Of a stretch of 64,000 bases of DNA, positions 1 to 13,100 are shown piece after piece. The stretch is from the NCBI RefSeq assembly GCF_005239225.2, contig NC_133298.1, positions 4,526,001 to 4,590,000 of the forward strand. The letters run 5' to 3'. Position 1 is the stretch's first letter. Every line of letters begins with the position of its first letter. The DNA comes from Populus alba. Its lineage: Eukaryota; Streptophyta; Magnoliopsida; Malpighiales; Salicaceae. The notes under the pieces were generated by a model. That model worked only from the letters and a program-made list of their open reading frames with translations. It made no database searches and had not been told where the DNA came from. The translations under genes were made by a program, and so were the position numbers.

Positions 1-2180
1 AAAGTCGACTCAGATTTTCAAAAAAGTTAAGGTGAAGTTCCTTCAAATATATGTGAGATGTGAAAAACATAGTGCCATACCCATCGGATCAACCTCTCTA
101 TACATTTATTCTCAATATATATATATATATATATATGCTTGAATCAGACGGCAATGAATGGTTGATTATTATAATGAAGTGGATGGTTCCACATAAGATT
201 ACTTTTTACCTTGGGATTTACGCAGAAAGGATTAGGTTAAGTTTGGTGAGACGTGGGCCGTTTTGATTGGTCGTGGAAATTGCAAGAGAGGTCATCCAAT
301 CAGGGAGTTTTTGGAGGCTTGGTGCTTTTTTTTCCTCCTTTAATTTACGAGACAAACTGTTAAATTTCAACTTGGAAAAAAGCAAGGAAAAAGGAGAAAA
401 CTTGGAGAGTATAATTCCCTCTTTAACGAGGGAAAAAGATAGAAAATTGTCAAAATGCAAATATATTAATATTTTTTTTTGCTTCATATTGCATTTACAA
501 TTTTAGGTAGCAGAAGGTTCTGAAAATGTTAGAGATTTTGCCAAATCGCAACTAGGTAGAGTATGAAGAAGAGAAAATTGCTGAGTAGGAGAAGTTTCTT
601 CACAAGGAAAAAAATGTAGAGTGCCTTTAAAGTTCATTCTAAGGTCTAAAATTTATTTATTTATTTTGTGGGGAAAAAATCCCACGATCCTAAAAGAATT
701 TACCAACTAAATCAACTAGTATTTTTGTTCGTTCGTGAGAATAAATCTTATGTGTGAACTTGAATTGATGCATTTTGTGGGAAATTAAAATATGGGATTT
801 ATTTGTTTAATATTTTGTTAAAAAGATTTATCATCTAGCAAAAATTTCTTTAAACTTTGAATTATAATATTAGCGTGTTGTTGTTTTAGTTTTCTTAAAT
901 ATTTTCTTATGTATATCATAAATGAAATCCTTGACTTTAGCACATGATGACTCATGTTATGATCTTGTATTAATTAAATAATATTTGAATTGTAGATATT
1001 TTGTTATGGTAAAGATGACCTTTGGGCTGCTAGAATCCTTGTGAATGTTGTTAGACCAGATTCCAATGGATTTAGCATCAATAAATTATAAATAAAAACA
1101 TATTATAAAAAGAAATTGACCCACCACTAATTTGCTGCTGTGTCTTAAAGGGCAGTAGGATAGTATATATATTATTCTTTAATATTTAATTAATCATCTA
1201 CAATGTGTACAAATAAATAAAAAAATATTAATTGTCTTGCGTGACGTAACTACCATGCAAAACAAGTTGTCCTGTCCACAACTGGATTCCAATTCCAATT
1301 TTATTTTTTAAATAGACCTATATATAAAATTTAAACAAAGACTTCATGATTAAAAAAAAATAAATCAAGCATGGGAGAATTTTACGATATTCTCACTCAC
1401 TGTAACTAATTAATGGATACTTAAAGAAGCATAAACAAAAAAGAAGAGAGAATTATATCCAATAATTACAATATGAACACCACAGAAACATCTGCAACCT
1501 TAGTGGCTTACAAATCATTCTATCTATGATATATGTCCTACGAATTATTTAATTTAAAGATAATAAGTGTGAGATATATGAACAACCACATCAAGAACCA
1601 TATCAACTCTAATTTTTTTTTTTTAAATGGAGACAACTAGTGCCATCCAATATATATTAAGTAAGTAAAAAAATGATTAAATCACAATCACAACGACTAT
1701 GCAAAAAAGATATTGCAAATTAATGACGTGCTTGACAACATTCATGGGTGTGGAGTGGTGGACCAAGAAGGATCAAGGGTTTGTGTCGATGACTCATGTC
1801 CTTGAAGGACTGATGGGGCTAGCACTTAATTGGTATTTGTTTTAATAATTGTTCATGATAAGTAGTCTTGAATCTTGCTGCTGATCTGCCCCCTGGATAG
1901 GGAGATCCATGGATCTTGCTGATGTAAGAAATAAGGTATCTGTTGTTTTCAATGGTTACAGGTGGGAGAAGCAACTAGCTAGGGTTGCAGACATGAATCA
2001 TACGTTTGCACGATCGCTCACTCGACATGATCACCTTTTCTTTTCTTTTCTTTTCTTTTTGTTCAAGTTTGTGACAAACTAACCCACCAACCTGAACCAA
2101 ACTAGCTAGATCGAACTAGTTACCATCAAACTTACAACAGGTTACATTTCGTATTCCAAGACAGCATCTAAATGCGAGAC
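1..2180. other. A+T-rich intergenic DNA, no gene seen
   Basis: I see no coding region with recognisable protein sequence on either strand. The open frames here are short, low in complexity and lack splice or family support. A pyrimidine-rich pentamer run (TTTTC units) lies near 2035-2060 and a short TA run near 117-136. Nothing resembles a tRNA or rRNA gene. Confidence 0.6.
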
Positions 2181-5100
2181 ATGCTGAATATCAGCCGAGC
2201 TGTAATTTCAGAATGGGACAAGGTGAATAAAAGGGTGTTTGATGTAGCATGAAGCATAATTATTAAATCCAGCTAAGTTTGTGATTCAAAACCTAATCTG
2301 AGCTAAGTTTTAAAAAATATTTGGTTTTGTGACAGCTTCTGCATTTAATTGAAACCACAATTTTGTATAGTTTGGTTAAGATATTAATTACACTTTTAAC
2401 CACATGGGACCCATAATTTTCATGGTCCAACCATAGGTTCAGCAAAAACAAGTGCGACTTGATTTTTTAATTCATGACCATACTGACACTCTTGAGACTG
2501 TAGAGTTTTCAATGGTCTAAAATGACTTTGTCAATGTTTTACCTGTCTCTTTTCTCATCAATCTCTGTGCTCTTCTCTCCATTGCTTTTACCTCTGTCGA
2601 TATGCATTTCAATTTCAATAATAACATGGAAAAAAAATTATGTTATACCACAATATCTCATATTAATCATATATTGCCTGCAAAATTAATTTCAAATGAA
2701 GCACATAAGCTTAAGCATTCTATTGTATATCAGGGATCAAATTATTCTTACCTGTGTAACAATGTTAGATTATAGAAAGTTGTTCCATAAAATTGTGTAG
2801 GCATTCTGTGGACCTTCAGGTTGACATTTTGCATGTGTTTAAAAAGAATAGAACTAGCATACAAAAGATGCTGGGTGTGTGCATTTTTAAGCAATGTAAT
2901 AAAAAAAAAGAGTGAAATAAGGGCTCAAAGAACTAAACAGTAGAAACAAACAGTGATGATACTTAGGAGAGAAATTTTGATTGCATTAAAATCGAACCTA
3001 GAAGATTTATAACTTTTAAAACAGTTTACTTCATGATTTCTTTTGCAAATGATTATAAATGATCGTAAACAACATGATCTTTCGATTATTATTTTCGCAA
3101 CACCGTTTCACCATTCCACATGCATTTTATGTCTTGTGCAAATGACTATCTAACATAAACAGAACACTTTGTTAACATTATTTCCTTATAAATCATTACA
3201 ATATCGTCAGTTGAAATGAATACATTGCACCATTAATTATATGTTAAAAATATCATTTTAATCAAGAACATGGAAGATTCTCAATTTTAAAATAAGATAG
3301 GTTAGATTAGAAAAATACTGTATATATTTTGTGATATTTGTATCAAAACAATTGAAAGAGACATGAAACTGAATATACATTTCGATAAAATTGAATAGAA
3401 ATATGTTATTAATAACTTTAAAGAACAAACTAATCATGCATTAATGATGATGCATTTAACCAGTCACAGATTTTATTTTTACCAACCACAAATAAAAGTA
3501 ATTTTTTTTCTCAAAGGAGACAAACACAAAAGCTACAATAATACTAAATACATCTTTAATTTAAATCAATTTGGACATTGACTTGGCCAAACTTCATTAA
3601 CCCAATGAGTTGACTGACAGTCCATAGTATTTTAATAAGAAAGAAATTGACCCAAATTGATACAATAAACTACAAATTAACTCGTTGACTTGATAATCTG
3701 ACCTTTTTATCAGGCCAGGCTTAACCTGGCCCACGCCCGCGCATCAACAACCATGATATGTTATGAAGAATACCTAAACCTTACTACTCAGGTCAGTAGT
3801 CAGGGGACCATGCCTAGATGCGGGGTAAAGCATGCCCATCTTGGTAGATAAAGTATCTGCCAAGTTATACCTGATCCTAAACTGGACTCCAGAGATTGCT
3901 TATGTTCTTCTTGAGGCATCATTTAGTCTAGTCAAATGTCAGCAGAATCTCAACAGCTGGCTACGCAAGAACACAGGCTTAGATTTAGATAAGAATTGAG
4001 ATACCTTCCAGATGTATACATGGCTCCTTTATGAAACAAAAAACATGCCACCAAGAAGATACACTTGCCTTGATTGGAACGAGGGCCATAACATCCTTGT
4101 GAATTGTGATGTAGCTGAACAGAAGGGAAACCGAAGGCTTATCATACTAAATTTGAGAATTATCATAAAACTAACCACATGTTACAAGACAGATACAACG
4201 CACAATTAAATCACGTCATGTAGGTGAGAATTCAAGTGGTATGTAGGAAAATTTATTCATGGAGCAGGCAGCAAGTAACTTGAATTGACACAGCTGAAAT
4301 TAATTGTTATATTGCTGTATGATATTAGGCAAGCTGTAATTTCAGTCACTGGACAAGGTAAACAAAAAGGTGTTTGTTGTGGCCTGAAGTATATAAACCT
4401 TACTACTGAAGTCAAGTTACAAGACCACCTTGATGCTGGATGACATAGGCCCATTTGAAAACTTCTTCTTTCATAAACTGTCCTCTAATTTAAATGCTGG
4501 GGCTGGGGCTGGATACCAGAGTAGCCATGAATACATAAAATTGATTGTTCATGAAGGCACAATTAGTGAACTGTCAGCAGAATCTCAGTAGGTGGCCACC
4601 TCACAAACATGAGCAAGAATTTAAATAAAAACTGAGACGGCCTTTAGATAACCAATCCAGCGCTCCATGAAAGGAAAACCATGTCACCGAGAACATTGTC
4701 CTTCTGATATAGCTGAAAATTTGGCAATGCTTGTTTAGTTCATCTCCTTGCAATCATTCAACCAGCCCCAAGAATTCCGCGGGCAATGGCTATTAAAATC
4801 AGCAGACTGTAACCAAAACCTTTGGGAAAAAACAGACAACAAAATTATGAAAGAAGAGATGCGTATTGGGATACAATTGGGCAAAACATAAAAGTAAAAA
4901 GATAAAATGCACTGTTAGACCCTATTGTTTGTTTTAAGCACAGCTAGTGGCACAACTGCAAAGATCTTAGATAAGCATTGGAAATAGATGCGAAAGCTAA
5001 CAGATTGATGATTAGTTCCTGCCATGCACAACCAGGCAATTGGTACCGCATAGTAGTTGTCTTTAGATTAGAATGCATATGGAGTTCAGATCCCAACGTT

Positions 5101-6300
5101 CAGATGATACTTCGAATATTTTTGGATCCAGGAATTGGTGAAAGCTACAGCCATCTTACTGTGGAATCAAAGGGAGTGCAGGATATAAATTAAGTAGATA
5201 AGGAGCTATAGATGAAATGACCGCTTATAAGCTGCCTTAAGATTAGTAATGCACATGGAGTTCAAAGCTCTATATTCAGACGATAATTGGAATATTTCAG
5301 GCTCCAGAAATTGGTAAAGTTGACAGCCATCATACTGTGACCACCATGGTGGAATCAGAAGGAGTGTGGGAGATAAATTAAGTAGATAAGGAGCTATAGA
5401 TGAAATGCCATAATTGTGGTATGAAATCAATAATCGACAGCTTGTGGGATATATATAGCTTTCAAAAAGGTTTAGCATGCATAACAGATACCATCACGCA
5501 ACAAAATATATAAGTAGCTGAGTGTACTATGGAAGCTGTATCTATTCAAATTATGACTGTAGATTATCGCTCACATTCACCAGATTACTTCAAAATCATC
5601 TATTTGATACTCAAGTGAAATATTCCTGTCTGTCTGTAAAATTCATAAATGACAGGGACAGTCAATTAAACCAGTATAATAGAATTACTTCAGATCATTT
5701 GCAAACCATTTTGATCAACTTTGAGCACAGATGGGTGCTAGGGCCTGACAGTTCATTAATTAACACAATTTTTCATGTCAGAAAAAAGCTACAACCTGAA
5801 AAATTTTACAATCTGTAAGCAAGCAACACTCTGCACTATTTGAGGAAGGAAGAATCTGCCAACAATTTAAGCAAAATGTACATGGATAGGAACCAAGGCC
5901 AGATAATTTACTAGCAACAAGCAACAGCCTCATGATTTATCTAGCACGGCAATTTTCACCATAACTTCAGTTCTCAAAAAGGATAGCATTACACCATAAC
6001 AATAAGCAGGTAAGAAAATCCAACTTACATGGTAGCATAAACAGCCTCTTGGAGCAAACTCAGTTCTGATAACTGCTAAGTAGACATGGCAACAGCCAAA
6101 TGATAGTTTAAGATCTCCTACATTCTGAAACAGCACAAGAGCCACTTGAAGCACCAATAGTTTTCCTGTGAGATATAAGTCTTCCCTGAAGAGCTCCAAT
6201 TCCATAAAACTTGCTTCTTCTAGCATCTCTGATGCATATAATTGACATTCGCTTCTCTGCCTAATCATCCCCACGGATAGTTAATTGGCAGTAACTATTG
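2180..6300. repeat. Region of local non-coding duplications downstream of the PORR gene
   Basis: Several blocks occur more than once. A block at about 2195-2255 reappears at 4330-4390; both share a GCTGTAATTTCAG core followed by GGACAAGGT and an AAAGGTGTTTG stretch. The sequence at about 3765-4060 is similar to 4385-4700, sharing AACCTTACTACT and TGTCAGCAGAATCTCA. A third pair, about 5044-5218 and 5226-5405, is a tandem copy ending in identical TAAGTAGATAAGGAGCTATA. No convincing protein is encoded. The block lies just 3' of the minus-strand PORR gene, so parts could be its long or alternatively spliced 3' untranslated region; that is inference. An open minus-strand frame at 5930-6274 begins 80 bases past the PORR stop but resembles no family I know. 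Confidence 0.6.
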
Positions 6301-6353
6301 ATGCCTCCCAACTGAGAGCCAGAATGGTTTCTTACACCACCAATCTTATGCAT

Positions 6354-7745
6354 TCACCCATTTAGTTGAGCCTTCTCTGCCTTTTCGATGCCATCAACAT
6401 CATCATCCTCGTCTGTAAAATCAGAACCAACATCACAACTCAATTCCAAGTTCAAATCATCCTCCCTCTCTCCATCTTTCCCCTCCTTCCCACCCTCAAA
6501 ACCATCTTCTGAGCAGTCTCTCCTAAAACGTTCCATCTCATCATCTTCTCTATCCCCCCTATAATGAACCAACCCCCTATCCACATTTGCTTTCCTCGAA
6601 CTCGACAACACCAACTCACACAACTTCCTCCTTGCCAAATACAAACCATTCGGCTCAACTAACTCCCCTTTCCTATAAGCCTCTCGAAGAAAAACTGTAT
6701 GAAGCTTCCCATGATTCCCTCTAGTCGAAACATAGAAAATCCCCTGATGCTGAAGCAAAAAGCCCTTCAATTTGTTGGGTAAATTCATAGCCATCCTGAA
6801 ATGGGCGATCCTCTCCATTGTAATCTTCTTCTCCACCGTCAACGACAACAATTCATGAATAGTAGCCACTGCCCTCTTCTCCATCCTCTTCTGAGCCTCA
6901 ATTGACCTCAAATCATAACCTGAAATATCTTCATACGGTGACCAATAAGGTACCCTTTGCCATTTCCACACTGCAATCCTATAATACTTCCCTATCTTAA
7001 ACCCCGGTGGGAAATTCACCATAAACTTAAACCTCACGTCCTCAGCATCCATTCCTTTCTCTCTATACTCTCTCTCCCTAACTTTTTCTATCGCACAAAC
7101 CGTCAATCTACGGTCTCTGTCAACCACCTCAATGTACTTATTCCTAGTCTCACTAGCATCAACCAATCTAAAAAACTGCGGATACTTCAAAACAACAGAA
7201 TACTCAAAATCATCAGGTAAACCAAACTCGTACCTTGCGATCCTTACATGCTCTAACCGCAACCGACCCTCATTGGACATCATTATCAACTTCCTCAATC
7301 TGGTAACAGCATCAGGTATTTGAGCCAAAAGGGCCTCCTTTTCTTGCATAATCTGATTGACTGCTTTGCGCGTTAAGCGACAATACAACACTCGTTGAAC
7401 TGGGTGCTCATAGACCTCAAAAACATGAGGGAATTTGAGGATAAAAGCACCAGCTTCAAACTGTTTAAACCCCAACCTGCCAGCGAGATTGTCAAGACGT
7501 GAAATGGGCAGTGTTTGGTTGTATTGAGAAAGTATTAAAGATTGAAACTTTAAGACCTTTCTCGTCTTTTTTTCGATTTCCATGTAATTATCGAATCCAT
7601 GGTCACGAACCCTTAGTTGTTTTTTGGGTATTGAAGTGGATTGGGACATGGGTTTTGTGTGTTTAAGGTTGTAGAGTGTGGATTGAAGAGTTTTGAGGGG
7701 TTTGAGTCTAGGGTTTAAGAGACCGAGAGAAATGAAGACTAGCAT
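6354..7745 (-). CDS. PORR-domain (WHAT'S THIS FACTOR-like) organellar RNA-binding protein
   Basis: Single-exon gene for 463 residues. From about residue 55 to 370 it carries the plant organelle RNA recognition (PORR) domain: a KKTRKVLKFQSL start, the repeated 'FILKFPHVFEVYEHP' and 'VVLKYPQFFRL' units, 'NFPPGFKIGKYYRIAVWKWQ', 'PYWSPYEDISGYD', 'LLSLTVEKKIT' and 'LLQHQGIFYVSTRG'. PORR proteins, older databases' 'ubiquitin carboxyl-terminal hydrolase family', bind introns in chloroplasts or mitochondria and help splice them. The first ~50 residues are rich in Leu, Ser, Lys and Arg with almost no acid, as expected for a targeting peptide; mitochondria seem more likely. The tail after about residue 400 is strongly acidic and looks disordered. 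Which member this is, and its target introns, cannot be told from sequence alone. The first ATG of the long frame was used; a second Met at residue 33 is possible. Confidence 0.93.
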   Translation of the reverse strand: MLVFISLGLLNPRLKPLKTLQSTLYNLKHTKPMSQSTSIPKKQLRVRDHGFDNYMEIEKKTRKVLKFQSLILSQYNQTLPISRLDNLAGRLGFKQFEAGAFILKFPHVFEVYEHPVQRVLYCRLTRKAVNQIMQEKEALLAQIPDAVTRLRKLIMMSNEGRLRLEHVRIARYEFGLPDDFEYSVVLKYPQFFRLVDASETRNKYIEVVDRDRRLTVCAIEKVREREYREKGMDAEDVRFKFMVNFPPGFKIGKYYRIAVWKWQRVPYWSPYEDISGYDLRSIEAQKRMEKRAVATIHELLSLTVEKKITMERIAHFRMAMNLPNKLKGFLLQHQGIFYVSTRGNHGKLHTVFLREAYRKGELVEPNGLYLARRKLCELVLSSSRKANVDRGLVHYRGDREDDEMERFRRDCSEDGFEGGKEGKDGEREDDLNLELSCDVGSDFTDEDDDVDGIEKAEKAQLNG

Positions 7746-10118
7746 TTTTGTGTTTCGATTTTTGAGTTTAGGGTTTTAGCAGTGACTGTGATTGAAAGGA
7801 GGGAGCGACAAATTTTTGGAGTGGAGAAGAGCTGGGAAGACTAGAAATGCTTGAGAGGAGTAAATGGGAGAATTGTTAGAGAATGAGGGGTGATTATGAA
7901 ATATTGGAAAACTTGGAGGTGGTAAGTGAAATCTGATTGGTGGGTGTAATGGGCCAGAGAATGGGTGGGCCTAACTTGGATTTGGTATTGAAAATTAGGC
8001 CTTTTAAGGCCATTGAAACTTGCAGTGGACTGTTTTCTTCAATGATTCTCTTAGCTTTTTATACTTCCTACGTTCCATTTATCCCTGTTTTTTAGAATAC
8101 AGCGTTCGATTAGTGTGAGAAAACAGAATTAATTTGTTTACTGTATTTTCTATTTTAAGAATATAAATTAAGCAAACACAATCTATTCATTTGAGCATAA
8201 TCTATTAATTAGCCTTTAAAATCGTTGGATCAACGTCTTTTAATTAGAGTCATTTGCTGGAAATTTATTTTAAATAAATAATTTATAAGTGAGAAATTAA
8301 TTTCAAAGTATCCTTGATTTTCTCATTTGAAGAACTCTTAGTTTTTCTAATTTTAATTCTTAATTTATGATAGCTAATCAACAACGGTAAGAATTAATTT
8401 TTCAATCTTTTAACTTTTAAAATTCATTATAAAAAAAGGGGTAAATGAAGATTTTAGTACTAGTGTTTTTTTAGATGAAAGAACCTGTATTCTCGCTTTA
8501 TTTTTAGTGTTTTCATTTTTTTTATACTTTGATTTTCCTCTTAAATCTAGAACTCAAGTTCATCTTATTGAGAGATATTTTAGTTATATAATCTTTGATT
8601 TAAAAATCTTGTTTAAAAGTGCATCTAAACCAAAATGATATTGTTGAAATCTTGTTAAATGCATTGCAAACATTTTAATTGCACAGATAAGGAGTAATAA
8701 AACATTAAAGATAAATGATTTATTATTGACAACAAGAAGTTAAAATCTTGTTATTTTAAAGTGTTTCAACAAGAAAATACCTTAATTTATTTTAATTTAA
8801 GCATACATATTTTTATTTTTAGTATGCATGTTAGAACTTTAAATTAACATTAATTATAAGTTTGGATTTATGTATAGTATGCATGTTGATGTTCTAATAT
8901 TATATTTATATTAAAAATATGTTTATTATAAATTATTATTTTACTTGTTTATAGATTCAAACTTGCATAAACTTTATATTTTTTGAAAAAATATTTTTTA
9001 TATTTAGTATAATTTGTTATGATAAACTAAAAATTATTGATCCCTAGTATAATATATTCAAAAAAAAAAAATGATGTACATCATTCACATCCAAATCACC
9101 AGTATTTGATATCTATATTATGCCACAAGACAATTTTTTATAAAATCGGTCTGGCAACAACCCAATGCAATTATCCTAATTAGAAGCTGCAATTTTTCAC
9201 TATTGTTTTTCTTTCAAGGTATGTACCTAAATCCTCATGAACTTGTTCTTAGGCTATAACCAAAAAGCTTTATATCAATAGAAATATTTGTCAATTCTTA
9301 TATACCCATGATCCTCCTCATTTCTAGCCAATGTGAAAGGTCCTATACCCAACATTTTATTATGCCAGGACAAACCTCACGCCGGCACCGATGAACTCCA
9401 GTTATTTTGAACTGGACGAGGCCAATTTGTTTACTGTGAACTTTGATTTCGATTGTTTTTCTTGAAAAGCTTGCTAGACATGTTTGATAATTAGCTGAAC
9501 AAGTCCCAAAATGTCACTTTTGCAGATTGCAGATGCATATGCTTGTAATTTTATGTGTTTAATTACAAGATAACTACAAGCATGTGTGGAAACTCACGTC
9601 ACATGTGAGAAGAATCAGGCACCGCAAAAGGTACACGAAACAAGAGAGAGTAAGATATGGTGCGTGTCTAAGCAAGAATTCTGTCCCATCTGAGAGAAAA
9701 ATCTTGAAGCAAAATATAAGTTAAAATAGCAGATTGCCTTGGATTTTGAACAGTTTCCACAACACAAAAAAGTCAAGAGCTAGCAGTCTATCTTGTCTTC
9801 GACGAAATAGGACGACTAAACTAAAACATTTGCTAAGACCCAATCAGAGTCAATACCCGAACCACAAGGCCACTGCCTGTTGCCAAGTTAAAACTAGCTT
9901 GGCGAGGACAGTAGCAGTAACATCCACAGTCATCCTTCCCAGTTTCCACCCGGCAAACTGCGGTTCGTTCTTGACTCGAAACCCCGCTTGTGCAAAGTTG
10001 TCACCTCAAGCTGCCTCTATTTCACATCCATTCTACCTATTATACCTTGTTGATACCATGTATTCTTGTGTGTCGAAAAACCAAGAGAAAAGAGATTTAC
10101 TAAGTTAAGAAGCAACCA
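7746..10118. other. Promoter side of the PORR gene and A+T-rich intergenic DNA
   Basis: About 7746-8050 is the likely 5' leader and promoter of the PORR gene. The rest to about 9700 is A+T-rich with no recognisable gene. The last ~400 bases adjoin the stop codon of the HD-Zip gene and are probably its 3' untranslated region; the open plus-strand frame at 9734-10108 lies antisense to it and has no family features. Confidence 0.5.
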
Positions 10119-13100
10119 TTAGTTGAAGGCTGTTTTGATCCTCTGCATGGTGCAGGAGATGAGATTGTGAACTGTCTTGATCGACTCGACTGTGAGTTTG
10201 GCTGAAGGAAGGTTGCTCGCCAAAATTTGGAATCCAACGGTCAAAAAAGATCCGCCTCCACTGTTGCCATCACAGTCTCTCTTAGCTGGATTCCCATTGC
10301 TGTTGTTTGGCTCACCATTACTGAATGAATTGCCTGGAAGAATCACAAATCCTGATGGCAAGAGAGCCACGTAGGTAGAGTCTCCACCATTCATCACTAC
10401 ACTCACTGATTGTACGTCGACCGGTGCGTACACTACTAACGAACCCGAGGCATCATTCCAGGTTTCTTGTAATATCAACATGTTGTCACTCGCGTTAGCA
10501 TCAACAGCCTGCAAAGTCTCAGAAGGCAGAAAATATATAGTTAAACTCTTGATAAGAACAAAAGAAACCTGGGAATTGGAAGTTGATTTATGGCCACTCA
10601 CAGATGAACGCAAGACAGAAACAGTGTTCCAATGTCCCTGGCCCTTGGGGATTTGGACCATCTCCTGCAATATTCCACCATTGGATAAAATGTCCCATTG
10701 GCTCCTTGATTGTTCATCCCTCAAAAAGTCAAATAACCTCTGTTGTGAAACCGGCAGCCAAACAGAAGTTGAAACACTCAACACAATACCATCTGGCTCC
10801 CCAGGTTCATTGATAATCTTTCGGGTCAAAATCCTCACATCTTCACTCACACTTTCAACCACAAGGTTGCCCCAGTTATGCAAAGTCGAAGCACAGACCC
10901 CGGAACAGAAGCTATCCACCATTCGTCGTGCCAACTTTAACATGCTCTTCTTACCTCCCAGATTTAACACTGTAGCATGATAGTAACAACTCAGAAAACG
11001 ACACATACAATATCTTTGGAGAAAATAAACAAGTGAAGGAAGGGTAAAGTAGCATTCCCAGACCTGTCTGATCTTCACCCAAAATGGTAGGGGACAAGAG
11101 CATTGCCATGCACTCGTAGTGCCGTTGAAGGGCCGCAATCCACCTCTGTGCACCAAAGCCCATGCCAGAATTTAGTATGTGTCGGTAGAGTCGATGGACT
11201 GCACTCTCATCATATTCAGAATGTTCCACCCATGTAACCTGAATTTTACTATCTGTCAGCATTCTAGAACACATACGCAACTGCATCATCCTAGCATTTA
11301 TCAACAGTACACCTCTATCTAGCAAGCAATCAAACTTGGCTTCATGGGGTTCCATTCACCTCAAATAGGAACAATGTTTTAAAAAGTTTCACTTGTTTTT
11401 ATTATTAAACATTAGCAAACCATGAAGCCTGCGAAATTCTAGTGCTGCCGAGTCATCCTTAAGTGAAAGTTCTTGTGATGCTAAAAACTTAATTCTTGGA
11501 TTAAAAGAAGAGGGGAGTACATAGAAAAATAGACTTGCAACCATAGGGCAGAACAAGCTAACACGGTAAAATTTATCACACAGTCCCACACTACATTTTA
11601 AACAAGTCTGAAAGGACAAGCAGAAGTCAAAAATCAAGGCATAGTGTTGAGCACTCCAGATAATATAAGATGGAATCCTTTCTTAGAACTTGAAAAGAAG
11701 ATCTCGTGAGAATTTTAAATTGGATAGAAAGGTGATTTTATTATAATACAATCACGGCAGGATCATTTCTTGGAAATAGAAGGTTAAAATATAATGATTA
11801 GATCCAGGTCATATCACCTCGAGGACAGAAAAAAAAAAAAACTATCAGCAGAAGAACAGGAGATAAGAATATAAACATCAAATGCGTGAGGTGTACAGCA
11901 AAGATTGAAAACTACAAGGCTTTACCTGGATAGGAAAATTGTGAATGCACTGCACTACATTCAAGACTGAGGAATCAAATAAATATGTGTGCGTGCGCGC
12001 GCTTGTCAAATGCTAGTGCCCTTGATTTCGTGATCTTTCGAAAGTAGCAGCAGACAATTAAGCACATAAAATAAGCTATTCTTGCTTTAGAATTGAAGAG
12101 TCTAGATTAATTAAATCATAGAAGAATCTTATTTTAGTTAAATAATAATCAAAGCTCGAAGTTTTCAAGTAAACCACTAATATATTTCATTAAGAGAGGA
12201 GAGAGCAAAACTTGGGAAGCACAACCAAAATAAATTTAATTTGGGGATGCACAAAAGACTAGTTGTGTAATTGCAAATAATTCAAATTAATGTAGTGCCA
12301 GCTGAATACGAAGTTGCAGTTATTGCAAAATCCTAGTACGGTACCTCCAAGGATGAAAAAACTATGAGTGGATCATACGTATAAGCAGCACAAATGAAGA
12401 ATCTATGCAAATCATTACCTTGCAGCAACCATTGTTCATATCTTGTATTATGCAGCCAGAAGGAAGCCTTCTGCAGGTTACAGGGGTTTGTGCATTTAGA
12501 TTTTCCAGGTTTCCATCAACAGAAACATCAGCCACAGCCCACACACCCTCTGCTAGTTGCTTGCATAACCGAAGGAACTTGACTTGACGCACAGGGACAA
12601 AAGGAGAAATCACTTGAAATTCAGCATGTATCTGGAAAAGAAACATTCATAAATTCCTGCTTCACTGCAAAAGACTATAAGACAGATAGGATAATGGAAT
12701 ACCATTTGCAAAGCTCCACTTTTTGTTCCGCCCATGCCACTTGATACGATATCAATGGTCGCAGCTCTAGCAATCAAGCTGGGAAACATTTCCACCCATC
12801 CATTCTGTATATGGAAAAGAAGTTAACCAACTGTTCAAGTACAAAACTAGAAGCATTAATTGCGCCATTTCTAGATTGAATAGCTGAAGAAATTAAGATT
12901 ACTCTTGCAGCTTTCTCAACGCCATTCTATCATACAAGGGAACTCGACAGGTGATCATAAAAGGGTGAAATGCGAGATTATAAACAAAAAAAAAGAACAA
13001 AAGCTCACCAAACTATTCTAATCTTGATAAAGTGCTCCAAAATTGATAATTACATTGACATAAAAATACACAGAAAAATGAAATACAGAAATCAAATCCC

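Noticed and set aside
1865..1935. Possible microRNA172-like precursor (TTGAATCTTGCTGCTGATC)
   Set aside because: The resemblance is partial, and the second related word (GATCTTGCTGATG) is in direct, not inverted, orientation, so no hairpin forms.
5930..6274. Minus-strand open frame of 114 codons just downstream of PORR
   Set aside because: No recognisable domain and position fits untranslated sequence; kept only as part of the duplicated downstream region.
9734..10108. Plus-strand open frame of 124 codons
   Set aside because: It lies opposite the probable 3' untranslated region of the HD-Zip IV gene and shows no recognisable domain.
10480..10980. Plus-strand open frame of 166 codons
   Set aside because: Shadow of HD-Zip IV exons 7 and 8; the minus-strand reading has a full conserved domain.
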